This document shows, piece after piece, positions 49,414 through 58,151 of a stretch of 64,000 bases of DNA. The stretch lies in assembly GCA_009838075.1 (NCBI GenBank), contig VXSG01000121.1:1-64000 (forward strand). Direction: 5' to 3'. A program made the position numbers and the translations under genes. The stretch comes from Boseongicola sp. SB0665_bin_10 (GTDB lineage Bacteria > Pseudomonadota > Alphaproteobacteria > Rhodobacterales > Rhodobacteraceae). Position 1 is the first letter of the stretch. Every line of letters starts with the position of its first letter. The notes below the pieces were generated by a model. It was not told the origin of the DNA, ran no database searches, and saw only the letters and a program-made list of their open reading frames with translations.

Positions 49414-51036
49414 TCAGGACCTGCCCGCATTGCGTTCACTCTCGGAAAGATATGCAGGCAGCGGCAAGGATCCGTCGATGATCGAGGCCACGTCCCCTTG
49501 AGAAATGGCAGGAAAATGTGGTGGGATCGGATCGATCCTGGGCAACCGACGGTCCGCCTTGGTTCCGTCCACGCCACCGGATCCGCGTCGCACATAGCGC
49601 GTCTCGTCGCCCTTGCGCGCCACGTAGTCCCAATCACCGGGATCGCCGGGCGTTGCCTTCAGGAACAGCCGTTCGGCCTGGCTGGCGCGGACCTGCCGGT
49701 CGATCTCTTGCGGGTCCCACCCGTCCAAGAGAATGGACTTGAGTCGCGCGAGCGTGTCCTCGCAGGTCGGATCGCCCGCAAGGTTCCGCAATTCGTCGCG
49801 GTCTGCCTCAAGATCGAACAACAGGTCGGGGTGACCGTGAGTATAGATCAGCTTGAACCGACCCTGCCGGACCATGCGGTGCGGAACGCATGGCCCGATG
49901 CCATAGTAGTCGGAAATCACCAGATCGCGGGTCGTGCCTCCCGTCAGCGCAGGCTCAAGGCTCTCACCGTCGCAAGGCAGCACCACCTCGCCACCCCCGA
50001 TGCCGACCAGCGTCGGCAGCAGGTCGACCAACGAGACGCACTCCTTCACGCGTCGCGGCGCATATCGCTGCGGTGCCGAAATCATCAACGGAACCCGCGC
50101 CGACCATTCATAGAAGCTTTGCTTGAACCACATTCCACGCTCGCCCAGCATCTCGCCGTGGTCGGCGCAGAAAATGATGACGGTATTGTCGGTCTGACCG
50201 CTGGCTTCCAGTGCGCCGAGGATTTCGCCCACCTTGTCGTCGATGAATGAGATCATGGCGTAATAGCCGTGCCGCGCACGACGCAGGTCATCCTCGGTCA
50301 CTCGATGCCTGTGCCGCCCATGTGCAAAGAACAGTGCCCGAGACGCATAGTCGAGATCGTCGAAGGGCAAAGCACCGACTCTTGGCATGTTGATCTTGTC
50401 GGGGTCGTAGCGGTCCCAGTACCGTTGATCAGCGACAAACGGTGTGTGCGGGCTGGTGAATGACGCGACTTGAAACCACGGACCCGCGTCAGCGGCACGC
50501 CGCGCGAGATCATATATCGTCTGAACGGTGGAATGGGCGACCTCTTCGTCAAAGTCCTCTTGCAACGTCCGTGCCGCAGGTCCGGCTTCGACGACACCAT
50601 TCAATCCCGTGGCTGAGGGAACGAAGGCCGGGCCCGCATGCCAGTCGGCCACCCATTCAAATCCCGACGGATACACATCCGTCACCGTGCGTTCGTTGAA
50701 TCCGTGCAGTTGATCCGGGCCGATGAAGTGCATCTTTCCCGACAGGACGGTGTGATAGTCAAGGTGGCGTAGATGATGTGCCAGCGTCGGCTGACTGGTG
50801 GCCAGTTCGCAGGCGTTGTCCCAGACCTTGATTGCGGGGGTCAGCCGCCCCGACATCATCGATGCGCGCGACGGCACGCAAACCGGATAGTTGCAGTAGG
50901 CATTGTCAAATGTCACGCTTGCCGCCGCCAACCGGTCGAGGTTCGGCGTCTTGCAATCCGGGTTGCCGTGGCATGACAACGCCTGCGGGGCCAGTTGGTC
51001 GGCCATGATCATCAGGATGTTCGGTTGATCGGTCAT
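49414..51036 (-). CDS. Sulfatase, second choline-sulfatase-like paralogue
   Basis: MTDQPNILMIMADQLAPQALSCHGNPDCKTPNLDRLAAASVTFDNAYCNYPVCVPSRASMMSGRLTPAI; CxPSR motif (CVPSR), CADHGEMLGERGMWFKQSFYEWSARVPLMI. Confidence 0.9.
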   Translation of the reverse strand: MTDQPNILMIMADQLAPQALSCHGNPDCKTPNLDRLAAASVTFDNAYCNYPVCVPSRASMMSGRLTPAIKVWDNACELATSQPTLAHHLRHLDYHTVLSGKMHFIGPDQLHGFNERTVTDVYPSGFEWVADWHAGPAFVPSATGLNGVVEAGPAARTLQEDFDEEVAHSTVQTIYDLARRAADAGPWFQVASFTSPHTPFVADQRYWDRYDPDKINMPRVGALPFDDLDYASRALFFAHGRHRHRVTEDDLRRARHGYYAMISFIDDKVGEILGALEASGQTDNTVIIFCADHGEMLGERGMWFKQSFYEWSARVPLMISAPQRYAPRRVKECVSLVDLLPTLVGIGGGEVVLPCDGESLEPALTGGTTRDLVISDYYGIGPCVPHRMVRQGRFKLIYTHGHPDLLFDLEADRDELRNLAGDPTCEDTLARLKSILLDGWDPQEIDRQVRASQAERLFLKATPGDPGDWDYVARKGDETRYVRRGSGGVDGTKADRRLPRIDPIPPHFPAISQGDVASIIDGSLPLPAYLSESERNAGRS

Positions 51037-51046
51037 CAATGCGCCC

Positions 51047-51451
51047 TCACACGCTGGCCCGGCGTTCTGCCGGGCGCTGGTTGGCATGGAACGGGATGGT
51101 CACGGAACCGTTCGACTCGCCGGCGCCCACTGTGCCGTCCATGATGCCGCAGGCGGCAAGTGGGTCTCCGGGACGTTGCCCGTCTTGAGGCGCAGCAGGC
51201 CGCTTTCGCCTTCGGCAACAAGGCGCCCTGCAAGGCGGGTGCGTTCGGCATGGAGGCAGGACGACGCGCTGAAGGCGATGTCGTCGACGAAACCCGCGGC
51301 CTCCGCCACCGTGTCTTGGGCGACCGCCGACAGGGTCCGGGCCGGAGACCTCTTCGCGCACGACGTGATCATCCAGTGCGCTGCCAGACGTCTCACCGCA
51401 AGTTGCGACGAATTCGTCCGGTGCGGCAACGTTGCGAATTTCAGTTGGCAT
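51047..51451 (-). pseudogene. Unassigned, apparently frameshifted coding remnant between the GMC oxidoreductase and sulfatase genes
   Basis: Protein-like composition appears to move between frames: MPTEIRNVAAPDEFVATCGETSGSALDDHVVREEV (one frame), RTLSAVAQDTVAEAAGFVDDIAFSASSCLHAERTRLAGRLVAEGESGLLRLKTGNVPETHL (other frame), GIMDGTVGAGESNGSVTIPFHANQRPAERRASV (first frame). Confidence 0.35.
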
Positions 51452-53099
51452 GGGTGCTTTCCAAACTGTTCGAATGTCTTGTGGCCGAGACCTCGGCGCG
51501 GATCATTGCGGCTGCCTTTTCGGCGATCATGTAGGTGGGCGCGTTGGTGTTGGCCGAAGTGATCCTTGGCATGACGGAGGCATCGACGACGCGCAGACCG
51601 TCCACGCCGTTCACCCGCAACTCGGGGTCCACGACGGCGCGCGTGTCCGATCCCATGCGGCAGGTGCCAACCAGATGATAGACCGTTCCCGCCATTTGGC
51701 GCACGGCACGAAGCACTTCCGCGTCGCTCTGATGCTCGGCACCCGGAACGATCTCGCGCCGCCACCGCTGGCGGAATTCGGGCCGCCCATAGAGCTCGCG
51801 CACCAGGCGGATGCCCTCGACGACAACCTTCTGGTCCTTCTCGCTTGAAAGATAATTCGTGCGAATGCGCGGATCAGCGAATGGATCGGTCGTCGCGATC
51901 TGGACCGAACCGCGGCTTTCCGGGTGGCACTGCCAGAACGAGGTTGTGAAGCCGGAGTAGCGATGCAAGGGCAATCCCGGCTTGTCGACCGACAGCGGCA
52001 TGACGAACAATTGCAGATCCGGGCGCCCCCTTGAGGCGTATCTTGTGCAGGCAGCCCCGCCAACCTGGCCTGCGCCCACCGTCAGGGGTCCGCGCGCTTG
52101 CAGCAGCCACTCCAGACTCATTTTGGCCAAGGCGAATGGGTTTCGCATGTGATCGTTCAGCGATGCACCACGTTCGCCCATCTCCACGATCGTGCGCATC
52201 TGCAAATGGTCTTGCAGGTTCTCGCCAACCTCTGATGCATCCTGGCGCACAAAAATGCCGTGTTCGCGCAAGAGCCCGGCTGGCCCGATCCCGGACAATT
52301 GCAACAGCTGCGGTGACTGGACAGACCCGCCACAAAGGATCACTTCGCAGTCGGCGTGGACCACGGTTGCGGCACCGTCCTTGACATACCGCACGCCCAC
52401 GGCGCGTGACTTGTCAAAGATGATCGACGTCACATGGGCACTTGTCTCCAGCGCAAGATTCGGCCGCTGCAGGGCCGGGTGGAGAAAGGCGGTTGCCGCA
52501 CTGTCGCGCCATCGCCCGCGCAGGGTCAGTTGGTATGTTCCCACGCCATGAGCACTTTCACCATTGAAGTCGTCGTTGCGTGGCAGCCCATGCGCCAAGG
52601 CCGCCTGCAGCCAGTCGTTGCAGGCTGGATTGTCATTGCGCAGGTCTGAGACCTGCAAGGGGCCGTGCGCACCTCGAAACTGCGACGGCGGCCCGGCATA
52701 GGTCTCTACCGCCCTGAAATGCGGCAACACGTCCTGGAACGACCACCCGTCCGCTCCGAGAGCCTCCCAATCATCGAAGTCCGCGTGCTGTCCCCGGATA
52801 TAGATCAACCCGTTGATCGAGCTTGACCCGCCAACAACCCGCCCGCGCGGACAATCCGCCTGTCGCCCAGCGATTCCAGGATCGGGGTCGCCAAGATACA
52901 GGTGCGAAACACGCTTGTCGTAGATCGACTTGTAATATCCGACAGGAAGCTTCAGCCAGAATCCTCGGTCTGCCCCACCACCTTCAAGGACAAGAATGCG
53001 CGCTGTTTCATCTTCGGACAAACGGGCGGCAAGCGTCGATCCCGCCGTTCCCGATCCGACGATGATGTAATCAAAGCCAGTCACGCAGCCCATCCGCAA
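51441..53099 (-). CDS. GMC family oxidoreductase (choline/alcohol dehydrogenase-like)
   Basis: FDYIIVGSGTAGSTLAARLSEDETARILVLEGGG, PRGRVVGGSSSINGLIYIRG, VILCGGSVQSPQLLQLSGIGP, C-terminal GTCRMG...RVVDASVMPRITSANTNAPTYMIAEKAA. Confidence 0.92.
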   Translation of the reverse strand: MRMGCVTGFDYIIVGSGTAGSTLAARLSEDETARILVLEGGGADRGFWLKLPVGYYKSIYDKRVSHLYLGDPDPGIAGRQADCPRGRVVGGSSSINGLIYIRGQHADFDDWEALGADGWSFQDVLPHFRAVETYAGPPSQFRGAHGPLQVSDLRNDNPACNDWLQAALAHGLPRNDDFNGESAHGVGTYQLTLRGRWRDSAATAFLHPALQRPNLALETSAHVTSIIFDKSRAVGVRYVKDGAATVVHADCEVILCGGSVQSPQLLQLSGIGPAGLLREHGIFVRQDASEVGENLQDHLQMRTIVEMGERGASLNDHMRNPFALAKMSLEWLLQARGPLTVGAGQVGGAACTRYASRGRPDLQLFVMPLSVDKPGLPLHRYSGFTTSFWQCHPESRGSVQIATTDPFADPRIRTNYLSSEKDQKVVVEGIRLVRELYGRPEFRQRWRREIVPGAEHQSDAEVLRAVRQMAGTVYHLVGTCRMGSDTRAVVDPELRVNGVDGLRVVDASVMPRITSANTNAPTYMIAEKAAAMIRAEVSATRHSNSLESTHAN

Positions 53100-53102
53100 A
53101 AG

Positions 53103-53161
53103 TTCTATCTATAGGACTAATCGGATGGCGCTGGTCACGCAAGAAAAATTCTATATATAGG
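53103..53161. promoter_or_regulatory. Repeated near-palindromic motif TTCTAT(C/A)TATAGG, candidate GntR/UTRA operator pair
   Basis: TTCTATCTATAGG at 53103-53115 and TTCTATATATAGG at 53149-53161, in the divergent region between starts at 53099 (-) and 53191 (+). Confidence 0.7.
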
Positions 53162-53190
53162 TTTTTAGAATTTTTCGGACGACCGCGCAC

Positions 53191-53919
53191 ATGACTAATG
53201 CACTTCGGCAAAGCCGATCTCCGCTCTACCTCCAGATCGCCGAGATTCTGCGACAGAACCTCGGCCGGGGCGTCTGGACACCGGGTGAACTTTTGCCAAC
53301 GATTTCCGAGCTTTCGGCGGAGTACTCAGTCGCCAAGATCACGGTGCGGCAAGCTGTGAAAATCCTGGAAGAAGAAGGACTGCTGGTCTCGCGACGTGGA
53401 CGCGGAACGACGGTCTTGCCGCCGCCACCGGCACGGGATCGGTTACATCTGGGCACGCGACTATCCACGCTTGTCGACCTTTATCGCGGGGACAAGCCCG
53501 CGCTTGACCTACTGGAGGATCGCGACGCCGAAGTGCCGGGCGACCCGTTGATTGGCGAGCTATCGGACAACGGCTATCATCTCTTGCGCCGCACCCATAC
53601 GCGCGACGGCGAAACCTATTGCGTCATCTCGATCTACTTCGACAAGGACCTGTTCGCCCGCCACGAAGCCGAATTCAGAACCCAGCTTGCCTTGCCTGTG
53701 CTTGTCGATTCCGACGATATCGACGTGGCGCGGGCCCGCCAGTCACTGACGATTGGAAAGTGCGGCTACGAATTGGCCGTCTTGCTGAAACTTGCTGTTG
53801 GCGACCCGGTGGTCGAGGTCCGGCGTGTCATCTGCGATCGCCATGATCGGGTGCTCTACTTTGCGGACGTCACCTACCGAAGCGACTTTGTCCGCCTTGA
53901 GATGGACCTCCTCGCATGA
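53191..53919 (+). CDS. GntR-family regulator (HutC/UTRA type)
   Basis: SPLYLQIAEILRQNLGRGVWTPGELLPTISELSAEYSVAKITVRQAVKILEEEGLLVSRRGRGTTVLP; UTRA-like C-terminal domain. Confidence 0.92.
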   Translation: MTNALRQSRSPLYLQIAEILRQNLGRGVWTPGELLPTISELSAEYSVAKITVRQAVKILEEEGLLVSRRGRGTTVLPPPPARDRLHLGTRLSTLVDLYRGDKPALDLLEDRDAEVPGDPLIGELSDNGYHLLRRTHTRDGETYCVISIYFDKDLFARHEAEFRTQLALPVLVDSDDIDVARARQSLTIGKCGYELAVLLKLAVGDPVVEVRRVICDRHDRVLYFADVTYRSDFVRLEMDLLA

Positions 53920-55100
53920 TCGACATTGCCCGCATTCAGGCTTGGGCCTTCCGCTGTCCCACAAAGGAACCGGTCGCCACATCCTTCGGCGTAATGCATG
54001 ATCGACCGGCGGTGCTGGTCCGGATCGAAGACCGTGACGGTGCATTCGGCTGGGGAGAGATCTGGGCAAACTGGCCCGCCGCCGGGGCCGAGCATCGCGT
54101 GCGCCTTCTCGAAATGGACTTGGCACATCTGGTCCTTGATACCAGGGCGGCGTCACCAGCGGAGTTCTTCCACAAGCTTGACGCCCGGTCTCGGATTCGT
54201 GCCGTGCAATGCGGTGAAGCGGGACCGTTCGCCCAAGTGATCGCCGGACTCGACATCGCGCTTTGGGACATGGCCGCACGCCGCAGGGACCTTCCGCTCC
54301 GACGCCTGATCCGCGCTGCCGCGCCGGACAGCGTGCCGGCGTATGCGAGCGGCATACAGATTGCGACGGCGCGTGACCTGATGCAGCACGCGCGGACCGA
54401 TGGACACCATAGGTTCAAGCTGAAGGTAGGCTTCGACATGGCGGCCGACATCGCCGCGGTATGCGACATCCAGGCCAGGTCGGCGGAGCACGAGTTGATC
54501 GCTTGCGACGCCAACCAGGCCTGGTCGCTGGAACAGTCCCTGCAATTCGTGACCGGCGTCGCGATCGTCCCGCTGCACTGGTTGGAAGAGCCACTGCCTG
54601 TCTTCGCTGACACCACCCAATGGCAGTCTCTCGCGGACCATTCCACAATTCCGCTGGCGGGAGGAGAAAACATCATCGGGGAGACAGACTTCGACCACGC
54701 AATCAAGTCGGGTCATCTGTCCGTCATTCAACCCGACATGTCGAAATGGGGGGGTGTCTCCGGCTGCCTCGAAGTGGCACGAAACGCGCTGGCCAATGGC
54801 CGTCGCTACTTCCCGCACTTCCTTGGCGCAGGCATCGGCATGGCCGCATCGGCCGAACTTCTTGCCGGCGCGGGCGGGGACGGGCTGCTGGAGGTCGATG
54901 TCAACGACAATCCATTGAGGTCGATGTTCTTTGACGTCGGCGAACCAGTCGCAGACGGCATGTGGAAATGTTCCGACGGGCCAGGTCTCGGGATTGACGT
55001 CATTCCGGACGGGCTGGAGCAGCACCAGACGCTATACGCCGAAATCACTCAGGCATCTGTTGACAATCATGTTGCCGCGATCACGCCGGCGACGAGATGA
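53916..55100 (+). CDS. Mandelate racemase/muconate lactonizing enzyme family protein; C-terminal codons lie in IS-derived sequence
   Basis: RFKLKVGFDMAADIAAVCDIQARSAEHELIACDANQAWSLEQSLQF...LHWLEEPLP...IPLAGGENIIGETDF...VIQPDMSKWGGVSGCLEVA; enolase-superfamily KxK, D/E/E ligands. Confidence 0.9.
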   Translation: MIDIARIQAWAFRCPTKEPVATSFGVMHDRPAVLVRIEDRDGAFGWGEIWANWPAAGAEHRVRLLEMDLAHLVLDTRAASPAEFFHKLDARSRIRAVQCGEAGPFAQVIAGLDIALWDMAARRRDLPLRRLIRAAAPDSVPAYASGIQIATARDLMQHARTDGHHRFKLKVGFDMAADIAAVCDIQARSAEHELIACDANQAWSLEQSLQFVTGVAIVPLHWLEEPLPVFADTTQWQSLADHSTIPLAGGENIIGETDFDHAIKSGHLSVIQPDMSKWGGVSGCLEVARNALANGRRYFPHFLGAGIGMAASAELLAGAGGDGLLEVDVNDNPLRSMFFDVGEPVADGMWKCSDGPGLGIDVIPDGLEQHQTLYAEITQASVDNHVAAITPATR

Positions 55101-55900
55101 ATCCCCGTCGCGAAGCTCTCGTCGGACTTGTCGTTCCGCATCGCCACCGCCCGGAACTCCTTGATTCGCGCGAAGAAGTCCCGACCTGGTTCCGCCACTT
55201 GTACATCTCCTGATCATTGTCCCGGGACGCCGCGCGGCTCCTCTTCGGGGGAATCACGGGCACCGCGCCGCGTCCCTCCACCTCTTCGAGAAGCCAGTCA
55301 GCATCGAACGCCTTGTCCCCTATGAAGGCCCCGAACCGGAGGTCCTCAAGGAGGGCGGGCACCCGCCGCAGAATCGTGCGCCCGGCCGGGAAGGATCACG
55401 TTCCTCACAAGGCAGCCGAGCGCGTCCACGACCGCCACGATCTTGCCCGTCAGGTCGCCCAGAGAGCGCCCGATCCCCCGCCTTCCGGTCCCCCTTGCTC
55501 CCGACGCCTTCCGATGAGCCTGGACGATCATTGCCGTCAGCGAACACGTGCTCGAGGTCGAACTCCTCTGACAGGGCGTCGAAAACATGAACGAAAACGC
55601 CCAGCGGCGGAACCTCCTGAACACACTGTTCCAGTTGCCGAAGCGCTCCGGAAGGTCGCGCCAGGGCGATCCCGTGCGGAACCGCCGGTTGTCCGCCGCT
55701 GTGACGCCGGGATCGGTCGCCTGGCCGGGCAGCACGGGCTCGACCCGCGCCCACATGGCGTCGGTAAGCACCGTCCATTCTGCATTCATCTCGCCACCTG
55801 CCCGTCTTGCCTGTGCCGCCTTTTCGGCGTGCGTTGCGGCGCAGACCGCATCGGCCCTGCCGAAACGCAACTCGATTGTCAGCGGGCGCTTGACAACAGA
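55056..55900 (-). mobile_element. Degenerate IS5-family element with frameshifted transposase (about 55067-55789)
   Basis: Transposase pieces in three minus frames: [22 protein letters not shown]...[87 protein letters not shown]...EMYKWRNQV. Candidate TIRs TCTGTTGACAA (55056-55066) / TTGACAACAGA (55890-55900), 10/11 matching. Confidence 0.82.
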
Positions 55901-55931
55901 ACGCAGGCATTAAGCACTGGCATTGGCTGCG

Positions 55932-56249
55932 TCACGTTGATGGAATCTCGACGAGGACCCTGCCGTCCACAACACGGGCCGGATAAGTGCTCAACGCTTC
56001 GCAGGCAGGCGACCTGATCGCGGTGCCCGAGCGGACATCGAACTGGCCGTTGTGCTTGGGGCATTCGATCGTGTGGTCGATCACCAACCCATCGGCAAGA
56101 TGCACCTTTTCGTGCGTACAAAGGCCATCTGTGCAGTAGACCTCTTCGTCCCATATCCGGTAGATCGCATAGGTTCGTCCATCGTGGTCCAACCGAACCA
56201 AATCTTCTTCCTCGATGTCAACAAGTGCGCAGGCGTCTATCCAAGGCAT
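55932..56249 (-). CDS. Rieske [2Fe-2S] ferredoxin, MocE-like
   Basis: CTHEKVHLADGLVIDHTIECPKHNGQFD: Rieske CxH...CxxH; next to a desaturase-like gene. Confidence 0.9.
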   Translation of the reverse strand: MPWIDACALVDIEEEDLVRLDHDGRTYAIYRIWDEEVYCTDGLCTHEKVHLADGLVIDHTIECPKHNGQFDVRSGTAIRSPACEALSTYPARVVDGRVLVEIPST

Positions 56250-56263
56250 CGCGTTCTCCGGCG

Positions 56264-57346
56264 TCAGGCGGTCAGGTTGGACTGAACGGGTTCCCATTCA
56301 CCCGCCCCTTCGGGCAGTTGAGGCCGAATGAAGTGGCGCGGGTCGCGAAGCTGCCGCAGAACACAGGGGATGATCTCGGACCATGCGTCCCAGAGCGAAG
56401 GATTGGGCGCGGGCAGGTCGTGTTTCACCACCTCGTGCAGCTTGGGCAAGGCGTGATAGGGCACCATCGGATACATGTGATGTTCGATATGGTAGTTCAT
56501 GTTCCAGTAGATGAAGCGCTGAATCGGGTTCATGAGCACCGTGCGTGAATTGATGCGGTAGTCGAGCACGTCTTCCGCCAGTCCGAGGTGCTGGGGAAGC
56601 CCCATCACGAGCAACAGCCAGATCCCGTAGGCCCGGGGCAGCCCGATGATCATGAGTGGCAGGAGCGACCACGACCACATGGAAACCAGAGCCACCAGAA
56701 CGTAGAGCGCGATGTGGATGCGGCCGACACGAATGGCCTTGCGGCGTTCGGTTTCGGGGATGAGGTCCGCCTCGTCCGGCGGAAGGATCCCCGCGGCATT
56801 CCGGGCCAGCGCAACGAGGCCTTGCGGTACGGCAACAATCCCGAACACGTTGAGGCAGAGCACGATCAACTGCGGTGGTCGCATGCCCGAGATTTCCGGG
56901 TCCCTGCCCACGATGATCGTATCGGTGTGATGGCGGGCGTGAGACCAGCGCCAGACCACCGAGTTTCGCATCATCAGAAAGCTTGCTAATTCATAGACGG
57001 CATCGTTCTTCCACCGGGTCTTGAAGGCCGTACCGTGGCCGCATTCGTGCCAGCGGCTATCAGCGGCGGAAGCGTAGAAGACGCCGTAGACGAAAAAGAA
57101 CGGCAGCGCCCACCAGCTTCCCCAAAGAAGAATGCCACCCGCGCCGCTGCCGACCAGCACGGCAACCCAAATCGCTATGTCGCGCGTCGCCGGCCAATCC
57201 GTGCGCTTCATCAGAGATTTCAGCACCTTTCGGTTTACCGGCGTCCGGTACCACTCCGCGCCCGCGAGGCCCTTGTCAAATGCGCTCTGCCGCTCGGGAC
57301 CGGTCAGGGAATAGTCCCGCTCCATCGGAAATGTTATCAATCGCAT
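56264..57346 (-). CDS. Fatty acid desaturase-like membrane di-iron oxygenase, MocD-like
   Basis: Start at MRLITFPMERDYSLTGPERQSAF; histidine boxes HECGH, HARHH, HIEHH; hydrophobic segments. Confidence 0.9.
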   Translation of the reverse strand: MRLITFPMERDYSLTGPERQSAFDKGLAGAEWYRTPVNRKVLKSLMKRTDWPATRDIAIWVAVLVGSGAGGILLWGSWWALPFFFVYGVFYASAADSRWHECGHGTAFKTRWKNDAVYELASFLMMRNSVVWRWSHARHHTDTIIVGRDPEISGMRPPQLIVLCLNVFGIVAVPQGLVALARNAAGILPPDEADLIPETERRKAIRVGRIHIALYVLVALVSMWSWSLLPLMIIGLPRAYGIWLLLVMGLPQHLGLAEDVLDYRINSRTVLMNPIQRFIYWNMNYHIEHHMYPMVPYHALPKLHEVVKHDLPAPNPSLWDAWSEIIPCVLRQLRDPRHFIRPQLPEGAGEWEPVQSNLTA

Positions 57347-57362
57347 CACGTCCAAGGTACGG

Positions 57363-58151
57363 CTAGCTCCAGTTGTCCAGTGCGGTATCGAACTTGTCCA
57401 ACTCTTCGTCGGAGATCTGGACCAACTCGCTCTCGTCCGGGAACGACCCCGAAGCCACATCACGCCTGAACTCGGAAAACGCCGCCACGCGGTCCTGTTG
57501 CAGTCGCGCATATTCTGCCCGGAAGTCCCTGTAGACCCGGGCATGACGGGGCACGTGACCTTCGGTTTCGCCAAGGACATCGACCGAAAACAGGTACTGG
57601 ACATCACAACCTGCGCCCGAACCCATGGAAATCACGACGAGCGACGTCCGCTTGGAAATCGCCGCCGCAACCGCTGGCGGCACGATTTCCATCTCCACCG
57701 CAAAGGCGCCCGCGTCCTGATAGCGTCGGGCGTCGTTCAGAATGGCGAGGGCATCATCTGCCGTTTTGCCGCGTGCCGCGTAGCCGGTCCAGCGGGCCTT
57801 TTGCGGCATGAAGCCGATGTGTCCGACAACAGGAATCGCCTCATTCGCCATGGCTTCGATCACGTCGTAGTGCATCGGACAATAGACACTGTCGACCCCA
57901 GCCTCCAATGCCTCGAAGGCCGCGCGCTTGGCCTCGTCGGCATTGGCGTATTCGCCGTAGGTCAAGCCGAACGTGAAATGCGTGTTCGGGGCGGCGGTGC
58001 GGAAGTCGTCGCGGGCATGCTTGCGGCCTGACACGATGATCTCGATGCCGGCGGCCTCGGCAGCTGCGGCATGCTCAACCGTCGCCACGTTGAGTTCGGC
58101 AAGCTGACCCTTTCCCTTGTGGTCGATCAGGTCCTTGACCGTCATCTTCAT
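57363..58151 (-). CDS. 3-methyl-2-oxobutanoate hydroxymethyltransferase (PanB)-like protein, divergent
   Basis: IPVVGHIGFMPQKARWTGYAARGKTADDALAILNDARRYQDAGAFAVEMEIVPPAVAAAISKRTSLVVISMGSGAGCDVQYLFSVDVLGE matches PanB C-terminal motifs; N-terminal motifs are altered. Confidence 0.82.
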   Translation of the reverse strand: MKMTVKDLIDHKGKGQLAELNVATVEHAAAAEAAGIEIIVSGRKHARDDFRTAAPNTHFTFGLTYGEYANADEAKRAAFEALEAGVDSVYCPMHYDVIEAMANEAIPVVGHIGFMPQKARWTGYAARGKTADDALAILNDARRYQDAGAFAVEMEIVPPAVAAAISKRTSLVVISMGSGAGCDVQYLFSVDVLGETEGHVPRHARVYRDFRAEYARLQQDRVAAFSEFRRDVASGSFPDESELVQISDEELDKFDTALDNWS

